This document shows, one piece after another, positions 57,410 through 64,000 of a stretch of DNA of 64,000 nucleotides (its first letter is position 1; every line of letters starts with the position of its first letter). A model generated the notes under the pieces. That model worked only from the letters and a program-made list of their open reading frames with translations. It searched no databases and was not told where the DNA came from. The translations under genes were made by a program, and so were the position numbers. Source of the DNA: Atherix ibis (lineage: Eukaryota > Arthropoda > Insecta > Diptera > Athericidae); NCBI GenBank assembly GCA_958298945.1, contig OY282606.1, positions 55,565,920-55,629,919 of the forward strand. Reading direction: 5' to 3'.

Positions 57410-58730
57410 TATCTACATTTTTAGAAGAATTTTTTAAAAAATATGGTATTTCCTAGAGTATTTTTAATTTTGGTCTAAACATCCCTTATGGATATTTTTA
57501 TAAATACCTTTTCTATTAATATTCGTACTGAAATATAATTGATTACTGCCACTTGGAGACATTTAACTGACACTTCAGCTATGTTAGTAGCTTACTTCGA
57601 ATTAAAGACTACTGAATAGAAAAAAATTTAATGACTTTCCTCTTACATCAAATTTTCTTTGATGTTAAAATTCGTTTAATGCTTCTATTAAAAAAAAACC
57701 TTTTTTAAGGAATATTTTCAAATTGAAAAATATTGTCATAAATACTCATCAGTATGACCTCAAAAAGTCCCCTTAAAACTACTGTTATTTCAAATAATTT
57801 TTTCGATTTTAAGAAATCATACTCCTTAATTTTAACTTTTAATTCAAAATATTTTTTAAAAACAGTAGCTTTAATCTGTTTAAAAATTATGGTATTTTAA
57901 AAATTGAAAAAAATCAAGTTCTATTAATATCTTATGTAATATATTAGGTTTTTTATTATCATACGTAATTTTATTATATCGAAATGTCAGAAAAGGAGTA
58001 CCTACTACAATACAATATTAAATGAATAAATTTTGAAATAGAGAATATGCTAATCTATTCGGATTCCAGTTTCTCAGAGTTGCTTAGTCATGCTTGCCTT
58101 ATGTATCTTTTATTCATTTTACGTGAACAAGATGCTACCAAAGGACATGCTCATCTTCATTTTGGGTATTATAATAGTATACTTTGATGATAATGCAAAA
58201 TACCTGAAAATAATACCATATAATACATTCGATGACAAAAAAATTTCTTTATTTTCAGACTAAAAAATTTGAAATTTTGTGTATTATTCTGGAAAGTTTT
58301 GATATTAATATTATTTAATTAAAAATTATTTTTGAAAATTTTATTAATATATTAAATAAATAAAACTATCCTTATACAGCAAAATATTATGATAAAATAC
58401 GAGTATATTACAAAATTAATCATTAATCATAATAAAGCATTTCATTATTTATTTTGTAATATTTATTTCTTTTTATAGTTATTTTTAGAGCAATTATAGG
58501 TTTATATCCTTTTTCTTTAAAAAATATGCTAATACGAAGACTTTTTAATCATTCCAGTTCTAAAATCTAGATCTTTTCTGTATTAACACCTTAACGGACT
58601 ATAACTTATTTATTACTTTCACTTATAAATATATTTATCATAGTATGCCATTCACATCAAAATTGATAACGTTTTTTCAGAGTTAAACTCTATCGAAAAG
58701 TTTTGCATTTGACAATTATATTTATGAAAA
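57410..58730. other. AT-rich stretch without recognised gene
   Basis: Nothing I can support. Just beyond it, 58741-58977 (minus) holds a 78-codon open frame of unknown nature that may be part of the LINE relic at 59.1-59.3 kb. Confidence 0.45.
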
Positions 58731-59109
58731 AATTACATTTTCAAATAATACATAAGCACGTTTGCATACTCGTCGTAAATCTCTTCGAGTTTGCCATAGC
58801 AGAGGACATAATAAAAAATTGATTTGGCAAAATAGTATCCCATTTATTAAACCAAGTAGATTCTTTGAACAGGGACAAATTGACGGGAAAGTATGACGCA
58901 GGAGTAAAAACCTGCCGACGTTCCTCTGCATATAATGAATATTTTAGCAAGTTGATAGATAATGTGGCCATTGCCACCTTTTTAAACGTTGTTGGGTATT
59001 CTTTGGAAGGGTAGTTAAAAATAGTTCTTTAGTTATAAATAATAATAAGTTAGTTATAATGGTGACTGAGACAGGAACGAAATAATTTGTAACGAATTAT
59101 TCACAGTTT

Positions 59110-59340
59110 GCGTAGAAAAGAAATATTTAGATAATTTCCTGAAGAACACTGTTACCACATTATAAGAGGTATTAAGGACCTTACGCAGGATACTTTATTG
59201 CAGTGATTGAAAGGTGGGATACTTCATCAAATCCCCATAGTTCAAGTCCGTACGTCCAAATTGGCTTCCGTACTATATTGTAAGGCTGCAATTTACTATA
59301 TAATATAGTTTCCTACTTGTTAGGAAACAATGATTTTAAT
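59110..59340 (-). mobile_element. Jockey-type LINE thumb relic
   Basis: Minus strand TIVRKPIWTYGLELWGFDEV SHLSITAIKYPA matches the conserved IIKPIWTYGIxLWGxAxxSNxxxxQxxQ block of Jockey-clade reverse transcriptases. Confidence 0.7.
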
Positions 59341-59711
59341 TTGCGAAACACCTGTTCGGATAAATGATATTTCAGAATGTACGACATTCCCTATTATACT
59401 CTATTATATAAGTTTTAAATTTAGGCATAGTAAATACCTCACAATTATAAAAGCTTAAAATTTCCTATTCCTAAATAGCAATTTTGAATTCAAATTTGTG
59501 TATAAATATTAAATTTGCATGTTTCTTTTAAATGAAAATATTTCATTTAAAAGTGTCTAACGAACATTTCGCATTTATGAAACCACGTTACGTGTACTGC
59601 GACTTCCGAAAAATACGGACTTTAATTTTGCAACGAGCAAAATGCAATTTCCGATCAAACTGCGAATTGCAATCGAATTTTTTGTTGTTGTAATTTTTCA
59701 ATGCCGTCTAA

Positions 59712-61020
59712 TTGGTAGCAAAAATGATGTGGTTATTCCCACGAAAAAACCGTCTCCAGCCAGGTGATTCTATAAAGATCCTGGGTATTATCATTACTCG
59801 TGAAGGAAGATGGAATCTGGAAATTCAACATACTATTGATCGAATTAATTCCGTTTTTAATATGGTCAATACTTTGGTCAATAGGAAATATTTACTAAGA
59901 CAAAGTAAGGCTCTTAGAGCAATGCCCTATCAAATGGCACGATAGTCTTCAGTGCCACTATATGTGTCAAGATTCCAAAAGCACGACTTAACAAAGTCGA
60001 AACATCGGTTAATCGTTGCAACAGACTAGCCAGTGGAGCATTTTGGCCCTCTCATACAGTCTTCATTCTGATTAAAACTGGTGGAAACCTATTTCTTTCT
60101 ACTTATTGAAATCACGCATCAACCTCCTCTATAAAAATCTCTGTTTTAATAATTACCCCCTACATAACTTAATTAAAATTAATTAAGTTATGTAGGGGGG
60201 TAATTCGTTACACTTCCAAGCCTCCCCTCCCGCCATTCAGCTTAATTGGAAACCACGGTTGGGAGCAGAGTTGAGGGTGTCTACGTCACTAAGCAAATTC
60301 AGAAAACCGAACACCGAACCACCGTTCTACACGAATCTATTCTAAGAACAATTAGATAAACTCGGTGATGCCCTACTCTTGTTCACGGATGTGGCTGTTA
60401 ATGAGCACATAACAGCGTTTGTAGCTGTTGGGTTCATTGGTAATATTAATCGTTATGGGATTCTTATAGTTCCCTTTTCCATGGTAAATTGTAGGCAATC
60501 AGGACAGCAGTAGAGATGTCAACTAACATTCCCAATAGCAGACATTGTGATTTTAAGTTACTGTCTTTCCGCGCTCGAAGCTATTCGTGGCTTATCAAAC
60601 ATTCAGCACAATCTGCCGAACAACAGGAATGTCGAATTATATCGGGTCCCGCGTCATGAGGGTATTTGGGCAATAAGTGCGCCGATAAAGTTGCTCGGGA
60701 ACCCTGCCTGGGGTCCAGTGCCCGCAGTAATCCATAATTTACCTTGTCTTTTCACAAAATGGCATTTAACATTTATAGCCTCTCGTTAACAAATAAACTA
60801 GATAATGAGCAATATTTTTTGTCAATTCATTGGCTACTTAGAATTTAGGATTGGACATTCTGCTCTCACCCATAATTTCCTATTTGAAAACCTCCGTCGT
60901 CCCATTTGCCAATCCGGTAGAGGTTATATTATAATATCTCATATACTAAGCGAATGCCACTTAACGCACAGTATATTTTTCGTATGACAAAACTTCCGAT
61001 AATATTATCTGTCAATTTAG
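59712..61020 (+). mobile_element. RNase H-bearing LINE relic (thumb to C-terminus)
   Basis: The thumb reads SIKILGIIITREGRWNLEIQ HTIDRINSVFNMVN (59765-59870). RNase H pieces: LLLFTDVAVNEHITAFVAVG (60370-60430), ILSYCLSALEAIRGLSNIQH (60550), VPRHEGIWAISAPIKLLG (60645-60700; consensus VPxHxGIxGNxxAD). C-terminus: LEFRIGHSALTHNFLFENLR then a degraded zinc knuckle with ISHILSECHL. Catalytic residues are partly lost and stops are present. It is the fullest copy of this LINE family in the window. Confidence 0.78.
60151..60205. repeat. Hairpin inside LINE relic (24-bp arms, 6-base loop)
   Basis: AATTACCCCCTACATAACTT begins the left arm (60151-60174); 60181-60205 is its inverse with one extra G. The left arm start (AATTACCCCC) also occurs at 17230 in a sister LINE copy without the inverted arm. 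Confidence 0.85.
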
Positions 61021-61039
61021 TCATAATTTTTCAAAATTT

Positions 61040-61770
61040 GTTTATCGTCATAATTTGGCATTTCATTATAGAAAGACTGCAAAGCCTGAAAAATGTTTCC
61101 AATACTTTGAAAATATTATACGTCGTTTATTCACGGAACAAATTGAAGCTGTTTTATCGCGAAATTATATTAGCATATGCGGCTCCTTTTTGTCCAAACA
61201 GTTTTGTTCACAAGAAAAATTTTCGCTTCTGGAGTGCAAAAAACCCACAAGATATATTAGTGATACCACTACATGGAAAAAATGTGCACTCTGCCGATTT
61301 TTGCTCTTTGGAAATTAATAACTATCAATAACAGCAAAAACACAGCGTTTCCCGGTTTCCAGACATATTCAACGATTATTTCTTTGAATTCATGCAAAAT
61401 TTAGATCCGGACAACATGGTTCAAGCAAACTGGCGCTATTGGCCATACGAGTACATCTTATGAAACCATCGATTTATAAAACACTAATGTCTTTGGTGAT
61501 TCAAGCTTTCTGGTTGGTTTCTAAGATAGTCCGTTTTGATACAGGTCTATTGTTTTTTGTTAAGACGTGTGAAGTCGTTAGCGCATGCAGACTGCAGCCT
61601 CAAAAACCAACATTGAGAAAATCTTAGTGGATAAGAAACCGATTCATCCAGAAAACTGGTCAAAAATGGTGCCAATTGGATGGGCTTCCTCAGGAACAGC
61701 TGAGGTGGCATAATACCCCATATACTACTTTTCGAATAAAATCAAAATTGTTAATATATGGTATTTAAGA
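61040..61770 (+). mobile_element. DDE transposon family C, copy 2
   Basis: SFVHKKNFRFWSAKNPQDIL VIPLHGKNV corresponds to the GYVNKQNxRxWGxENPxxxxxxPxHPxxV block after the first catalytic residue. Then NDYFFEFMQNLDPDNM; in another frame QTGAIGHTSTSYETIDL, where the second Asp (QDGATxHTS) is Thr. The C-terminal tail reads ETDSSRKLVKNGANWMGFLR NS. Dead. Confidence 0.6.
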
Positions 61771-61949
61771 AAATTAAAGGTTCCGATTATTTGTAAAGTA
61801 GCCGATGCATTAAATATATTTATATATTTTATTAATATAATGGTTGTATCTGCAAGAATTTACAACCCCCGCAAGTCTTTATACGGTGAGTTATATTATA
61901 TCTTATAAAATTTCCAAATCAATCTATAAAAATACATGTCAGGTACATG

Positions 61950-62470
61950 CTGCCAAAACACTGATAATAATAGAATTTTTTTTTACTTTTGAAAAATACG
62001 CCAAATTAAAAACTGGGATAGTGTTTTTCAACAAGATCGTAGTTTCTTTTTGAAATAGAACAAACCTTTTCAAAATTGTTTTTATCCATGTCATTTTGAG
62101 CTGTATCTTATTTATAATACGTATGATTTTGTCCTTGAGCTCTTGCATGATCATAAGATTATTGGCATATAGCTTACTTTCCACATAATCCTAGAGAAAG
62201 AAATAAACAGATTTCAAGATCTAGGCGACCATTTGACCTCTTGGTTTCGTCGAATAATGCGTGGTGAGAATTTCGTTTGTAATGGTGAGATTATTTGATG
62301 CGCTGTGTGCCAAGTAGGACCGTCATGTACAAACCGCATATTTTCCAAGTCTATGTCATTTGAAGTTGACCGTTCAGCATCACAGTGTTACCGATATAAT
62401 TTTAGTAGAAGTACTATCCGATGATTTCGCCAACCCAATAAACACATTAAACCGGACCCGTTTTGTGTGC
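61950..62470 (-). mobile_element. DDE transposon family C, copy 3, inverted
   Basis: Minus strand: NYIGNTVMLNG, then DIDLENMRFVHDGPTWHTAH QIISPLQTKFSPRIIRRNQE VKWSPRS with the second catalytic Asp in HDGPTWHT, then ESKLYANNLMIMQELKDKII RIINKIQ as the C-terminal domain. Stops are scattered. It lies next to, and in opposite orientation to, copy 4. Confidence 0.7.
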
Positions 62471-62860
62471 ATAGGTCGTTCATTCGAAGACCACTAAACC
62501 CTCGTAGAGTATGGCCGGCGGCATTATGGGGCCATATTTCATTGCGGATGCTTGAGGGAATGCTGTAACAGTTACTGGAGACCGCTATCGGGACATGTTG
62601 GAAAACTTTCTTCTACCCGAATTGGATCAATTAGGCCTACCGAACATGTGGTTCTAACAACACGGTACCACTTCATACACAGATCGTGCTATAATCAAAA
62701 TTTTGAGAGAAAATTTTCCCGGTTGATTAATGTCAAAAAGTGATGATGTCGACTGGCCCCTACGATCTCCTGATTTGAACACTCACGATTTCTTCATATG
62801 GGTGCGCTTGAAATAAAAGGTATATACTAACAAAACAACTACAACCTCGATGCTTAAGGA
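62470..62860 (+). mobile_element. DDE transposon family C, copy 4
   Basis: GNAVTVTGDRYRDMLENFLL PELDQLGLPNMWF, stop, QHGTTSYTDRAIIKILRENF PG (second Asp is His), then VDWPLRSPDLNTHDFFIWVR LK with the third Asp. Nearly collinear with copy 1 at 36.9-37.0 kb but less decayed. Confidence 0.75.
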
Positions 62861-62869
62861 CAACTTTCT

Positions 62870-63815
62870 AAACGAAATAATTTGTTGCTCGCATTATTAA
62901 TAACCAGTCTTATTCATCGAAATCCCTCATTTTCTTGTTCTCATTATAGAAATGTTCATTCTAGGCTTTACAATCATACTTATCCCTTTGTGTGACTGTT
63001 ACTTCTCTAAAAACACTTGTCGACGACTGGTTCCATTATATGTTAAAATAATAAGCTTGTTGCTGATACTCACATATTTACACGGGATCAGGACAAATAC
63101 CGATGTACGTTTACTCACCATAACCATTAATATGAAGAGGAAGACAAAAGCTGTAAAAAATAACTAAAGTAAGGACATGATTGCGAGGTTTTCGAAGAGG
63201 AGATCTTTCAAGCGCATTGAAAAATGGCTTAATGTACACCAAACCGTTTCAATTATTGTCCAATTATTTATTTGTTTGAAAATTTGAATAGCTATCTATA
63301 ACTATATGAACGTATGCCAAAGGCAAATTATATAAGAAAACATTACAATCACAGAAGAGGTAAAAGTGGCTAAATACTTATTGGTGTTTCTACACCTCAC
63401 ATTATATTTTAACATTTTAAAAGATCTCGGGCAAATTTTCCTTTCAACGCAACTGATTGTTTATAGAAGAGGTAAGAGAAAAGTCTCTTAATAAGGGGGT
63501 TATCGTGGTAGGATATGCACAAATTATGAATACAAGGAACATTTAAGTCACGGTGACTTTGTTACGAATGTAGAACTGGGCATCGATGATTTTTTGAAAG
63601 TTGTATTGACTAAAAAATTAGAATGCGTCCAATTTCAAAAATTCGATTTCAAAATTTTATTGTAAACTTAACATTTAGTCTTATCAAGTAATTTAAGTAA
63701 TTTTTAACAACATCTGTTAAGTTCAAGTTTAATTAATATCGTTTGAGGATTCCACATAACCTGTTTGTATCGGCATAGTCCTACTCGAAACTAGTCTGTT
63801 TTCTCTTTTGATGGA
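62870..63815. other. Stretch without recognised gene
   Basis: Nothing I can support. Confidence 0.45.
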
Positions 63816-63821
63816 ATGATA

Positions 63822-64000
63822 CGAGGGTCGTTCAATAAGTCCCTAGAAAATCGGAGAAATTGTGCTCGTAGTGTTGGTGAAGATTTTTTTTTGTAAATAG
63901 CATTATCGACAGGAAAGCTGTCAAAATTTCAACTCGATCCATAGCGTAGGTCAATTTCTATCGTCGATTAAATTTAACGACATTTGTTTGTGCATAACAA
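63822..64000 (+). mobile_element. Mariner family B, copy 3 (runs off the window)
   Basis: TA at 63820-63821 followed by CGAGGGTCGTTCAATAAGTC and the 5' untranslated part of the element in plus orientation, matching the inverse of 56155-56358. The window ends just before the transposase start codon would appear. It lacks the 29-bp insert of copy 2. Confidence 0.92.

Noticed and set aside
25277..58405. Recurring octamer TACTCGTA
   Set aside because: Seven copies by eye, close to what base composition predicts for both strands.
58741..58977. 78-codon minus-strand open frame
   Set aside because: Might be part of the Jockey-type relic just upstream on that strand, but I find no motif that supports it.
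1..64000. CRISPR arrays, bacterial operons, phage or plasmid features
   Set aside because: No regularly spaced repeats, no Shine-Dalgarno-linked gene strings; introns and LINEs show a eukaryotic genome.

Overview
This window looks like nuclear DNA of an insect: about 70% A+T by eye, no operons, GT-AG introns of 59-169 bp, and a very dense load of Tc1/mariner, LINE and SINE sequence of insect type. I cannot fix the order or species. The only host gene I can reconstruct is the 3' part of a GABA-gated Cys-loop receptor subunit (Grd-like) on the plus strand. It has seven exons between 2342 and 9583, and the exons join into one reading frame of 378 codons plus stop. The first of these exons is separated from the rest by a 5.6-kb intron that holds a mariner copy, a Tc1-like relic, a probable MITE and several hairpins. 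The exons for the signal peptide and distal N-terminus are not visible in the window.

Region by region. 1-2.3 kb: LINE tail, a deleted mariner and an unrecognised protein-like relic. 2.3-9.6 kb: receptor gene. 11.1-14 kb: LINE RT relic, then a Tc1-like element (11786-13958) with a tRNA-headed SINE (12092-12660) inserted two codons before the transposase stop. 14.6-20.4 kb: graveyard of R1-like and RNase H-bearing LINE fragments on both strands. 20.4-30.2 kb: mostly AT-rich non-coding DNA with short mariner and LINE relics and two long hairpins. 30.2-32.4 kb: a young 5'-truncated RTE-type LINE with a 13-bp target-site duplication. 34.5-36.1 kb: a Tc1-like element with about 310-bp terminal inverted repeats and an intron in its transposase. 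36.3-39.9 kb: nested DDE transposon, LINE and mariner pieces. 42.4-47.3 kb: mariner copies, a deletion derivative and a MITE. 51.4-57.4 kb: LINE relics, a mariner fused to a 5S rRNA segment, and an R1-like LINE tail split by a nearly intact mariner. 59-64 kb: LINE and DDE-transposon relics in both orientations, ending inside another mariner copy.

Two irritans-type mariner families dominate. Both have TIRs beginning CGAGGGTC and TA target duplications. Family A has copies at 37.5 kb and 45.7 kb; family B has copies at 42.4, 55.0 and 63.8 kb. Every transposase gene is broken, but the 55-kb copy has only one premature stop and keeps all three catalytic aspartates.

The most unusual signals are these. 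(1) At least ten long, near-perfect, short-loop hairpins, three of them inside transposon sequence whose ancestral form is known, which suggests fold-back or template-switch mutation. (2) A 29-bp copy of flanking host sequence placed inside a mariner end. (3) The Tc1-like element with IR/DR-style long termini and a transposase intron. (4) A 5S rRNA segment joined to a truncated mariner. I found no CRISPR array, no prokaryotic features and no complete new multigene system.
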